Of a stretch of DNA of 5,587 bases, positions 1 through 5,556 are shown piece by piece. Origin of the DNA: Betaproteobacteria bacterium (GTDB taxonomy: Bacteria; Pseudomonadota; Gammaproteobacteria; Burkholderiales; Burkholderiaceae_C). A program made the translations under genes and the position numbers. The stretch spans positions 1 to 5,587 of the forward strand of contig VBCQ01000448.1 of NCBI GenBank assembly GCA_005882155.1. Direction: 5' to 3'. The notes beneath the pieces were generated by a model. The model searched no databases. It was not told the origin of the DNA and saw nothing but the letters and a program-made list of their open reading frames with translations. Each line of letters opens with the position of its first letter. The stretch's first letter is position 1.

Positions 1-688
1 GCACATCTCGCTCGTCGCGGCCCTTGGGCGTGAGGTCCATCATGTTGTACGCACCCATCATCACCTCGACACCGCGCCTGTAAGTCGAGTAGGTGTGGAA
101 GACCTGGCGGGCGTCGTCCTTGTAGAACACGCTGATGCCGGGCAATTCTTCACTCTCGAAAGATTGCACGGCGTAGTTGTACTCAACCTCGCCCTTGGCC
201 TTTTCTTCCGCTGTGAACGAGACGTGGAAGTCGTGGTTGAAGTCGCTGCCAAACGACGACACCCACTTGAACTGCCAGCCCATGCGCTGGCGAAAGCGCG
301 CGATCTCGGCCAGTGGCGCGCGCGAGATGGCGACGAACGTGATGTCGCGATGCGCGAGGTGCACGTTCATGCCGTCGGTGTGGTCGGCCATGTACGAGCA
401 GCTCGGGCAACCTTGCTCCCATCCTGGGCCGAACATGAAGTGCTGCACCAGCAATTGGCTGCGGCCTTCGAACAGCTCGGCGAGCGTGCGCCGCCCTTCG
501 GGTGCATCGAAGACGTACTGCTTGTCGATGCGCTCCCACGGCAGCGCGCGGCGCTCGCGGGCGATCTGGTCGCGCAAATGCGTCAGCTCCCTTTCGCGCG
601 CCAGCAGCTTCTTGCGCTCGGCAACCCATCGGTCGCTGGACACGACGGGATGGTTCACGGTATTCGGGTTGGCATGGGCTATGTTCAT
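1..688 (-). CDS. DUF899 thioredoxin-like protein (3' end cut by window)
   Basis: The frame reads 229 codons to the window edge without a stop. Family members usually end about 10-30 residues after the PKGRDE stretch seen here at 221-226, so only the extreme C-terminus is missing. The protein belongs to the DUF899 family (thioredoxin fold, AhpC/TSA-related). Visible hallmarks are the MFGPGW segment (85-90), the CPSC pair at residues 94-97 in the position of a thioredoxin active site, the HRDITFVAISRAPL core strand (113-126), and an F-HDFHVSF stretch near 150-158. There is no signal peptide, so it is probably cytoplasmic. The ATG at 688 is preceded by AAGGAG (695-700) at a 6-base spacing, which settles the start. 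It lies 23 bases after the propeller gene and probably shares its transcript. The biochemical role of DUF899 proteins is not established; a thiol-redox activity is an inference from the CxxC motif and fold. Confidence 0.9.
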   Translation of the reverse strand, partial: MNIAHANPNTVNHPVVSSDRWVAERKKLLARERELTHLRDQIARERRALPWERIDKQYVFDAPEGRRTLAELFEGRSQLLVQHFMFGPGWEQGCPSCSYMADHTDGMNVHLAHRDITFVAISRAPLAEIARFRQRMGWQFKWVSSFGSDFNHDFHVSFTAEEKAKGEVEYNYAVQSFESEELPGISVFYKDDARQVFHTYSTYRRGVEVMMGAYNMMDLTPKGRDERDV

Positions 689-711
689 GGTCTGCTCCTT
701 GTGCGTGATGT

Positions 712-1389
712 TCACGATCTGACAGCTTTCGGGCGCCGCACGGCGCGGACTTTTCCGCTCGCTCCGCCGCCGCAATAGAAGAGGTCGGCGCCATCGGACT
801 CGAGGCCGCTCACGCCGATGCCGCTCGGCATCTCGAGCCGCTCGAGCACGGCGCCGCTGCGCGGGTCGATGCGGCGGATCTCGCTCTCATCGGCTTCCCA
901 AGTGCCGTGCCAGAGCTCGCCGTCGACCCAGGTGACGCCGGTGACGAAACGGTTCGACTCGATGGTGCGTTGGACCGCGCCGGTCGCGGGATCGATCTGG
1001 TGGATCTTGCGATCGCGGTACTGTCCGACCCACAGGCTGCCCTCGGCCCAGGCGAGCCCCGAGTCGCTGCCGTGGCCGGGTGCCGGGATCGACGCGACGA
1101 CGTTGCCGGTGGCGGGCTCGATCTTGTCGATGCGCGCTTCGGCGATCTGGTAGAGGTAGGTGCCGTCGAAGGCCGTGCCGGCGTCGCCGGCGCAAGCCAG
1201 CGTGCGCATGGTCTTGCCGCTTTCGGGGTCGAACGCGACGAGCGCGGCGCCGGTCGCGGCCCAGACATTGTGGCCATCGTGAGTGACGCCGGCCACGTTC
1301 TCGGCGCCGGCGAAGGGGCCGTATTCGCGCACGATTTCGGCCGCGCGCGCCGGTGCCTCGGGCCGATCCTTGTGGGTCTTGCGGGTCAT
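712..1389 (-). CDS. Cytoplasmic five-repeat beta-propeller protein (glutaminyl-cyclase/YncE-like)
   Basis: A 225-residue protein built from five repeats of about 40 residues, at roughly 34-64, 71-101, 111-143, 151-185 and 192-218. Each carries a version of G-x-x-DG-x-LW followed by I-x-x-IDP-x-TG-x-V; blades three and four are the cleanest (LWVGQYRDRKIHQIDPATG and ELWHGTWEA...IDPRSG). This is the pattern of PQQ-like/YncE propellers and of the five-bladed plant-type glutaminyl cyclase family. There is no signal peptide: the N-terminus is charged (MTRKTHKDRPEA). A secreted cyclase is therefore not well supported, and a binding or lactonase-like role is equally possible. The ATG at 1389 has AAGGA at 1398-1402, 8 bases upstream. 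The same frame stays open far upstream to 1941, but that part runs antiparallel to nothing and overlaps the regulator in another frame, so it is rejected. The gene lies between the regulator (47-base gap) and DUF899 (23-base gap), suggesting co-transcription. Confidence 0.85.
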   Translation of the reverse strand: MTRKTHKDRPEAPARAAEIVREYGPFAGAENVAGVTHDGHNVWAATGAALVAFDPESGKTMRTLACAGDAGTAFDGTYLYQIAEARIDKIEPATGNVVASIPAPGHGSDSGLAWAEGSLWVGQYRDRKIHQIDPATGAVQRTIESNRFVTGVTWVDGELWHGTWEADESEIRRIDPRSGAVLERLEMPSGIGVSGLESDGADLFYCGGGASGKVRAVRRPKAVRS

Positions 1390-1436
1390 CGCTTGAGTCC
1401 TTTCATCGCGCCGTGGATCGGCGCCGTGAGAGAACT

Positions 1437-2657
1437 CTAGCCAGACGGCAGCGCAGCGGGGAGTAACAAGATCGTCGTGAATCCTGCCAGCGGCGGCGAC
1501 AGCCAGCGACGTGCCCGCGCTCGCCCGATCGCACGCACGCGACCCGCGGACTCGAGCTCGGCGAGCGCACGCTGGACGGTGCGCTGGCTCGCGTCGAGCG
1601 CCAGTGCGAGCGCCGAGGTCGACCAGGCCGCGCCGTCGGACAGCAGCGCCACCAGCGACGCCTGCTCGCCGTCGATCGGCGGCGCCAGCACGATGACGGC
1701 GCGCTCGTGATGCGGCTTCAGCACGAAGCCGCGGGCGGTCGCCTCGATGCGCGCCATCGATGCGACGAGCGCGCGCAAACGGCCGAGCTCGACGCGCAGC
1801 CGCGCCCGATGGGTCTCGTCGGGACGGCGCGTGCGGAACGCGGATGCGATCAGCGCGTTCCGATCGACATCGCCGGGCCACGCTTCGGCGAGCGCATGCG
1901 CCAGTGCGAACAGCACCGGCCGGCGCGCCAGCGGCAGCCACGTTGCACCGGCGCGCAACCCGCGGCGGCAGGCATCGATCACCAGCTCGCCCGAGTCCAG
2001 CAACGCTGCGACTTCATCGAGGCGCAGCGCCTGCTCGCCGTCGGCGAAGAGGCGCCGGGCCGCGGGACGATCGAGCGCGGCGCGCGCCTCGGCCACCTCG
2101 GCCAGCAGCGCCGGCACGCGCGCGCGATCGGCTGCCTCGTGTGCACGAGCGAGCGCCGAGTGCGCCGCGCGGGTGTCGAGCGAGCGCAGCGCGAGCTCGG
2201 CCGCGGTCAGCTCGGCAACCGCCGCCAGCAACGGCGGCAGCCCGCGCGCATCGAGGCCCGCGAGTGCGGCCGCCGCCTCGTCGAGACGGCCGAGCAGCAC
2301 GAGCCGGCGCGCCGCGATCAAGCGTGCCTGCAGCGCATTGGCATGGTCGGCGTGCGCCTCGAGCGTGGCCGACGCGGTCGCCAGCGCGCGCGGTGAGCCG
2401 CCGAGGTCGCGCATCGCGAGCGCCACTTCGGCCTCGGCGACGACGCAGCGTGCACGCGCCAGCTCTTCATGCGTACCGAAGCCGCGCGCCGCACGCCGCA
2501 GCAGCTCGCGGGCGCGTGGGTGCTCGCCGAGTTGCGCCATCGCGATGCCGCGCAACGCGAGTGCCGGCGGGTCGTCGCGCAGCGCGACGTGCTTGAGGGC
2601 GCCGATGGCATCGCCGCCGGCGAGGGCGCGCGCGGCGGCGGCGATCAGCGAGTCCAT
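1437..2657 (-). CDS. Helical-repeat transcriptional regulator with two winged-helix segments
   Basis: A 406-residue, alanine- and arginine-rich protein. Residues 1-215 are a series of amphipathic helix pairs resembling TPR/alpha-solenoid repeats, for example ALALRGIAMAQLGEHPRARE at 32-51 and the LLGRLDEAAAALAGLD region at 121-136. Residues about 264-316 (HRARLRVELGRLRALV, then IEATARGFVLKP) resemble the winged helix of OmpR/SARP-type DNA-binding domains. Residues about 331-387 form a second, MarR/IclR-like winged helix: LLSDGAAWSTSALALALDAS, then QRTVQRALAELESAGRV as the recognition helix, then a basic wing GRARARRW. The C-terminus ends in a hydrophobic stretch (GFTTILLLPAALPSG) that I believe recurs in this family. 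The ATG at 2657 has only a weak ribosome binding site and begins 22 bases after the stop of a small upstream ORF, so coupled translation is possible. It probably controls its own operon. The effector is unknown; no HAMP, receiver or kinase part is visible. Confidence 0.85.
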   Translation of the reverse strand: MDSLIAAAARALAGGDAIGALKHVALRDDPPALALRGIAMAQLGEHPRARELLRRAARGFGTHEELARARCVVAEAEVALAMRDLGGSPRALATASATLEAHADHANALQARLIAARRLVLLGRLDEAAAALAGLDARGLPPLLAAVAELTAAELALRSLDTRAAHSALARAHEAADRARVPALLAEVAEARAALDRPAARRLFADGEQALRLDEVAALLDSGELVIDACRRGLRAGATWLPLARRPVLFALAHALAEAWPGDVDRNALIASAFRTRRPDETHRARLRVELGRLRALVASMARIEATARGFVLKPHHERAVIVLAPPIDGEQASLVALLSDGAAWSTSALALALDASQRTVQRALAELESAGRVRAIGRARARRWLSPPLAGFTTILLLPAALPSG

Positions 2658-2679
2658 GCGCCCAAGCTGATCGCGGCAC

Positions 2680-2766
2680 TCAGCGCGGGCGCCACCCGAG
2701 TCCCTTCGAGTGCAAGAGGGCCAGCGCGAGGACGACGAGCGCGAGTGTGGCGATGGTCTTCTTCAT
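2680..2766 (-). CDS. 28-residue hydrophobic small protein or leader peptide
   Basis: An ATG at 2766 preceded by GGGAG (2772-2776) at 5-base spacing opens a 28-codon frame ending in TGA at 2680-2682. The product starts MKKTIATLALVVLALALL: two lysines, then a hydrophobic run of about 14 residues (5-18), then a polar basic tail HSKGLGWRPR. Nearly every third position is G or C, as in the neighbouring genes. It lies 22 bases upstream of the regulator on the same strand, so it would be the first cistron of that transcript. It could be a real single-span membrane peptide, a translated leader coupling ribosomes to the poorly initiated regulator, or the surviving signal peptide of a decayed secreted protein. 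No lipobox cysteine or signal-peptidase AxA site is seen. I recognise no family. Confidence 0.5.
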   Translation of the reverse strand: MKKTIATLALVVLALALLHSKGLGWRPR

Positions 2767-2780
2767 GGTGGCTCCCGATG

Positions 2781-2793
2781 AAGGTGCGACCTT
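2781..2793. promoter_or_regulatory. Inverted repeat AAGGT-GCG-ACCTT, possible operator
   Basis: Two perfect 5-base arms around a 3-base centre lie 15 bases upstream of the small ORF's start codon, in the expected promoter or leader zone of the minus-strand operon. It could be a binding site for the operon's own winged-helix regulator or a small leader hairpin. Arms this short occur by chance fairly often, so the functional call is weak. Confidence 0.3.
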
Positions 2794-2926
2794 ACCTCAC
2801 GCTTGTCGAAGGGCCGCACTTCGCGGCTCATTGACGGCGTTTCGCGAACGGCAGCGCCACTTCGTCGGAGCGCCGTTGCAGACGAGCAGCGGCCGCGGGA
2901 GCATGCGCTCCATTACCACCACGTAC

Positions 2927-2931
2927 AGGAG
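2927..2931 (+). promoter_or_regulatory. Ribosome binding site of the 2TM gene
   Basis: AGGAG sits 3 bases before an ATG at 2935 and 6 bases before a second in-frame ATG at 2938. The 6-base spacing favours initiation at 2938; initiation at 2935 would add one methionine. Confidence 0.65.
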
Positions 2932-2937
2932 AAGATG

Positions 2938-3222
2938 ATGAAGCGAGACCACGATTCCCTCGAAGCCCGGGCCCGGCGCCGTATCGGCCGGAAGCTGGGC
3001 TTCTACATTCATGCCTTCGTTTACGTGATCGTCAACCTGGGCTTGCTCGCACTGAACCAGTTCACTGGCGATCCGCGCTGGCACCAGTGGCCCCTGATGG
3101 GCTGGGGCCTGGGCCTGGCGATCCACGGCATCGTGACGTTCACGAGCCTCTACACCGACGCCTTCCGACGCCGAATGGTGGAAAACGAGATCCGGGCCCT
3201 CCAGCGGAGCGAAGGCCGCTGA
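2938..3222 (+). CDS. 2TM-domain small membrane protein
   Basis: A 94-residue protein matching the 2TM domain found alone in small membrane proteins and fused to some sensor kinases. A basic N-terminal segment (EARARRRIGRK) precedes a first hydrophobic helix at about 20-39 (GFYIHAFVYVIVN). A short loop with a conserved-looking NQFTGDPRWHQWP follows, then a second helix at about 50-68 with the characteristic GWGLGLAIHG. A charged C-terminal helix (RRRMVENEIRALQ) completes it. The GFYxH, VN, W-x-W-P and GWGxGLxxH pattern is typical of the family. Both ends are probably cytoplasmic. The gene stands alone on the plus strand: divergent from the regulator operon, convergent with the MBL gene 24 bases beyond its stop. 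Its function is unknown. The frame stays open upstream to 2803, but only the ATGs at 2935/2938 have a ribosome binding site. Confidence 0.88.
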   Translation: MKRDHDSLEARARRRIGRKLGFYIHAFVYVIVNLGLLALNQFTGDPRWHQWPLMGWGLGLAIHGIVTFTSLYTDAFRRRMVENEIRALQRSEGR

Positions 3223-3230
3223 CGGCCTCG
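3210..3230 (+). terminator. Hairpin at the 2TM gene stop, possible weak terminator
   Basis: AGGCCG (3213-3218) and CGGCCT (3223-3228) pair perfectly around a CTGA loop, with an extra CG/CG pair outside a bulged A. The loop contains the TGA stop codon of the 2TM gene. Only a short ATTTGA follows, so it lacks the run of T expected of an intrinsic terminator. It may instead block 3' decay or reduce read-through into the convergent MBL gene. Confidence 0.3.
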
Positions 3231-3246
3231 CATTTGAACCCTGGCT

Positions 3247-4215
3247 CTACTGCAACTTACTGTCGATCAAGCCATAGATGCTGTACTTGATCATGTACGG
3301 CAGCGCGTAGTCAGGGAAGGCCCGGGCAAAGCGCCTCTCCAGTTCGTCGTAGTGCGTCTTCGAATTCGCGGAGTCGCTGAGCTCGCTCTTGCGCGGGCCC
3401 AGGCTGGCGATGTAGTCGTCCACCAGCGCGTTGGCCCGGCTCAGATAGCGGCGCTGCGCTTGCACCGCTTGTGCGACGCTGGCGAAGTCCCCGCGTCCGC
3501 CATACACCATGGCAGCCGGCTTGCCCTTTGCCAGCGCAGGCAACTCGTCCACCGCGGCGGCCCACTTGGCCAGGTCGGCATGCGGCTTGCCGTTGACGAT
3601 GGCGCCTTCGAGCCAGGCGTGGGCCTTGTGATGCACGAGGTCACCGACGATGAGGTCGCCGCTCTTGTCGATGCGCACCACCACCTGCGTGCTCGTCACG
3701 CCCGGGTTCTTGAGCTCGATCAGACTCAGCGTCTCGCCGGACTTCAGCCGTATCTGCATCTGACCACTGAAGGTCGTCTTCACGTTCTCGAACTTCGGAT
3801 AGGTCTCGTCGGTGAACATCTTCGCGACGTTCACGAAATAGTATTTCTTGTACTCGTTCACCCCCGGCATCGCGTCGGCCGTCGCGCGGCTGGCGATCGA
3901 CTCCACGCCCAGCGCGTGCAGATAGGCCAGTCCGTTGAACTTGTCCGGGTTCGGATGCGTGACGATCACGCGGGTGATCGGCGAGTGCGTCTCCCTCTTG
4001 ACCTGCTCGACCATCGCTTGCGTCAGCGCGGGCACGAACTGTGTGTCGATGAGCGTCACCTCGCGTCCATCGTCGTAGTAGAAGGTGTGCGTGTCGAAGC
4101 CGTTGGCGTCCGAGGTGAACACGCCGAGCTTGCCGGCCTCGGCCGGCGCCGCGCAGCCCAGACTCAGCGATACCGCGGACAAGATGGCAAACGTCTTGCT
4201 CAGAAACGAACTCAT
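3247..4215 (-). CDS. Exported MBL-fold protein with degenerate metal site
   Basis: A 322-residue protein. Residues 1-27 form a signal peptide: hydrophobic core ILSAVSLSLG, then AxA-type cleavage after AEA at 25-27. Cys21 sits in a non-canonical lipobox (SLGC), so a lipoprotein is less likely. The mature part shows the metallo-beta-lactamase fold order: the LIDTQF strand with Asp57, then THPNPDKFNG (86-95) where HxHxDH is expected, NPGVTSTQ (170-177) where the next His is expected, GDLVHHKAHAWL with Asp192, and VYGGRGDF where the last His is expected. Asp57, His87, Asp91 and Asp192 remain, while the second and last positions of HxHxDH, the PGH histidine and the terminal histidine are replaced. 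The THPNPDKFNG form probably defines a subfamily rather than recent decay, since the gene is otherwise intact. Substrate unknown. The ATG at 4215 has a full AGGAGGA site, so the much longer open frame is rejected. It is divergent from an AraC regulator that likely controls it. Confidence 0.88.
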   Translation of the reverse strand: MSSFLSKTFAILSAVSLSLGCAAPAEAGKLGVFTSDANGFDTHTFYYDDGREVTLIDTQFVPALTQAMVEQVKRETHSPITRVIVTHPNPDKFNGLAYLHALGVESIASRATADAMPGVNEYKKYYFVNVAKMFTDETYPKFENVKTTFSGQMQIRLKSGETLSLIELKNPGVTSTQVVVRIDKSGDLIVGDLVHHKAHAWLEGAIVNGKPHADLAKWAAAVDELPALAKGKPAAMVYGGRGDFASVAQAVQAQRRYLSRANALVDDYIASLGPRKSELSDSANSKTHYDELERRFARAFPDYALPYMIKYSIYGLIDSKLQ

Positions 4216-4220
4216 GCTCT

Positions 4221-4227
4221 TCCTCCT
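4221..4227 (-). promoter_or_regulatory. Strong ribosome binding site of the MBL-fold gene
   Basis: AGGAGGA on the minus strand, 5 bases before the ATG at 4215. It fixes the start of the exported protein exactly where a signal peptide begins, and rules out the upstream in-frame starts reaching to 4776. Confidence 0.8.
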
Positions 4228-4308
4228 GTTGGTGGTTGACCGCATTGGCGGACAGCAAAAGGATAGGCAGGCCGCCCATTTCCCGTTTGACGTAGAGTGC
4301 CAACTTAT
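4228..4308. other. Divergent regulatory region, MBL gene / AraC regulator
   Basis: A short region shared by two divergent genes, so both promoters and any AraC-type operator must lie here or just inside the regulator's 5' end. On the plus strand TTGACC (4236-4241) is followed after 17 bases by AAGGAT (4259-4264), a weak sigma-70 match. On the minus strand TTGGCA is present at 4298-4303 (read in reverse) without a good -10 box. A 7-base direct repeat GCGGACA occurs at 4248-4254 and 4317-4323, and an inverted pair CGCATTG/CAATGCG at 4241-4247 and 4322-4328. Confidence 0.4.
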
Positions 4309-5160
4309 ATGGCGAAGCGGACAATGCGCGAAGAGCGCAGCGAGGGGCTCGACAGCGATCGCATCATCGATCCCGACGAGATCAAGCGGCCGGCGTTCGC
4401 CTTGTTCGAGCGCTATGCCAGCTACGATGGATCGCCGCACCGGCATGTCTTGGGGCAGCTGGTCTACGTGAGCGAAGGCGTGCTGCGTGTCGAGACCGAG
4501 ACCGGGATGTGGGTCGTCCTGCCGCAGCGGGGCGTGTGGGTACCGCCGGGACTCATGCATCGCGGTCTTTCGCCGCGCGGCTTCGCGCTGTGTACGCTGT
4601 ACGTGGATGCACGTCACAGCAAGCCGCTGCCGAAACGCTGCTGCACCGTGACGATCACGCCCCTCGTGCGCGAGCTGCTGCTGCAGTGCGCGCGCTTCGG
4701 CTGGCACTACCCGACAAGCGGGCCGCGCATGCGCTTGTTGTCGGTCTTGCTGGAGCAGGTCGCGGCGCTGCCGCACAGCCCGCTTTACCTGCCCGAGCCG
4801 AAGGATCGGCGCCTGCGCGCGATCACCGCTGCGCTGCGCGCCGACCCGGCCGCCAACGACACACTCGATCGATGGGCCTCACGCGTCGGCGCGAGCCGGC
4901 GCACTCTCGCCCGGCTGTTCGTGAAGGAAACGAACCTCAGCTTCGCCCTGTGGCGGCAGCAGCTTCGCTTGATGGTGGCGCTCGAGGCGCTGGCGCACGG
5001 CGAGTCGGTCACCGCGACCGCCCTCGGATGCGGCTACCAGGACACCTCGGCCTTCATCCTCATGTTCCGCAGCGCGCTCGGCGTCACGCCGGGTCGCTAT
5101 TTCGATCGAACGGCGACGCCGACTGTGGCGCCCGCACTCGTCGCCGACGCCGGGCCTTAG
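4309..5160 (+). CDS. AraC-family regulator with N-terminal cupin (NimR/YdeC-like)
   Basis: A 283-residue transcription factor when started at the ATG at 4309. A GTG at 4297 and an ATG at 4324 are also in frame, none has a clear ribosome binding site, and the start is uncertain by up to nine codons. Residues about 28-100 form a small cupin: SPHRHVLGQLVY with His44 and His46, VYVSEGVLRVET, and VWVPPGLMHRG with His84, the pattern of NimR-type regulators. Residues about 165-266 hold the double AraC helix-turn-helix. The first is LDRWASRVGASRRTLARLF (186-204). The second covers VTATALGCGYQDTSAFILMF (234-253) and continues into GVTPGRYF, the family signature. It sits divergently about 95 bases from the MBL-fold gene, which makes that gene its most likely target. 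The cupin pocket implies a small-molecule or metal effector, not identifiable here. A short proline/alanine tail follows the domain. Confidence 0.93.
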   Translation: MAKRTMREERSEGLDSDRIIDPDEIKRPAFALFERYASYDGSPHRHVLGQLVYVSEGVLRVETETGMWVVLPQRGVWVPPGLMHRGLSPRGFALCTLYVDARHSKPLPKRCCTVTITPLVRELLLQCARFGWHYPTSGPRMRLLSVLLEQVAALPHSPLYLPEPKDRRLRAITAALRADPAANDTLDRWASRVGASRRTLARLFVKETNLSFALWRQQLRLMVALEALAHGESVTATALGCGYQDTSAFILMFRSALGVTPGRYFDRTATPTVAPALVADAGP

Positions 5161-5218
5161 CAGGTTGCGCTTTCGGGCCGGATCGCCACCATCGACACCT
5201 GCGTGATGGACGCTGCCT

Positions 5219-5479
5219 TCAGCCTGACCCACCAGCGGGCGCGCAGGCATGTGCCGCGATCGCGGCGTCGATGCTGTCGTGGAATCGCAGCATCTCATGC
5301 TCCAGCAGGCCGCAGCGCAGGCCCTCGTTGGCGCCGCTGCGCAGGCCGCGCTGGATCGCCACGGCAGTCGCGATATCTTCGCGCTCGAACACGGTCTGCT
5401 CGATCAGGCGGAAGGTCTTGTCCCAGTGCGGCGTCCAGTCGTCGCCGCTGCGGTCGGGCTGGGCGCTGATGCAACTCAC
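5219..5479 (-). pseudogene. C-terminal remnant of a Rieske-type ring-hydroxylating oxygenase alpha subunit
   Basis: An 86-codon frame opens from a GTG at 5479 with no ribosome binding site, just after an in-frame TAG. From about residue 7 it matches the end of the catalytic (SRPBCC) domain of aromatic-ring-hydroxylating dioxygenase alpha subunits: W-x-x-HWDKTFRLIEQTVFERED, then IQRGLRSGANEGLRCG, then EHEMLRFHDSIDAAI, ending at what looks like the natural C-terminus. A full subunit is typically over 350 residues. The Rieske CxH/CxxC cluster and the iron-binding His-His-Asp triad lie in the missing part, so this piece cannot be an active enzyme. What lies upstream is a tRNA terminator rather than the rest of the gene, so the N-terminal three quarters was lost by deletion or replaced. 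The surviving reading frame is intact, hinting at a fairly recent loss. Confidence 0.65.
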
Positions 5480-5518
5480 CTGGGGCCGCTATGCAGCTTG
5501 GTGCGTCACGTGACAGCC

Positions 5519-5551
5519 AAAAACAAAGGGCCTGGCCGAAGCCAAGCCCTT
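5519..5551 (-). terminator. Rho-independent terminator downstream of the tRNA
   Basis: Read on the minus strand, an 11-base-pair stem (AAGGGCTTGGC with GCCAGGCCCTT, one G-T pair) closes on a TTCG loop, the very stable C(UUCG)G tetraloop, and is followed by TGTTTTT. It lies 5 bases after the tRNA CCA end. It works in the minus direction only, as the other strand has no T run. Confidence 0.9.
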
Positions 5552-5556
5552 GTTGG

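Larger units (their letters stand above)
2767..2937. other. Divergent intergenic region
   Basis: These 171 bases separate the minus-strand small ORF/regulator set from the plus-strand 2TM gene, so promoters for both should lie here. I see no gene in it and no convincing sigma-70 promoter on either strand. On the plus strand TTGACG (2831-2836) and TTGCAG (2876-2881) resemble -35 boxes but lack good -10 boxes at the right distance. The region holds an inverted repeat at 2781-2793, a weaker CGAAG/CTTCG hairpin at 2807-2823 and the palindrome TTCGCGAA at 2841-2848. Confidence 0.6.

Noticed and set aside
95..778. Plus-strand frame antisense to the DUF899 gene
   Set aside because: No recognisable domain or ribosome binding site; the minus strand carries clear DUF899 motifs.
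1390..1941. Long open extension upstream of the propeller gene in the same frame
   Set aside because: It overlaps the regulator's coding region in another frame, has arginine/alanine-rich low-complexity translation typical of GC-rich shadows, and a good ribosome binding site sits at 1398-1402 for the shorter start.
1747..2670. Long plus-strand frame antisense to the regulator
   Set aside because: Ser/Ala/Arg-rich shadow of GC-rich coding DNA on the opposite strand; the minus-strand regulator explains the region.
2803..2937. N-terminal extension of the 2TM gene
   Set aside because: No ribosome binding site at the upstream start and the added residues do not resemble the family; AGGAG at 2927-2931 supports the short form.
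4287..4303. Sigma-54-like TGGCAC on the minus strand upstream of the MBL gene
   Set aside because: The -24 element matches, but the required TTGC-type -12 element is absent at the correct spacing.
4306..4311. TATATG as a -10 box for the AraC gene
   Set aside because: The nearest -35-like TTGACG (4287-4292) is only 13 bases away, too close for sigma-70, and the box overlaps a candidate start codon.
4216..4776. Upstream extension of the MBL-fold frame to 509 residues
   Set aside because: It runs antisense to the AraC gene, and the AGGAGGA site plus signal peptide at 4215 define the start.
4509..5513. Long plus-strand frame overlapping the AraC gene
   Set aside because: Its translation is rich in Arg/Ala/His with no domain, and it overlaps the well-supported AraC frame and then the antisense oxygenase remnant.
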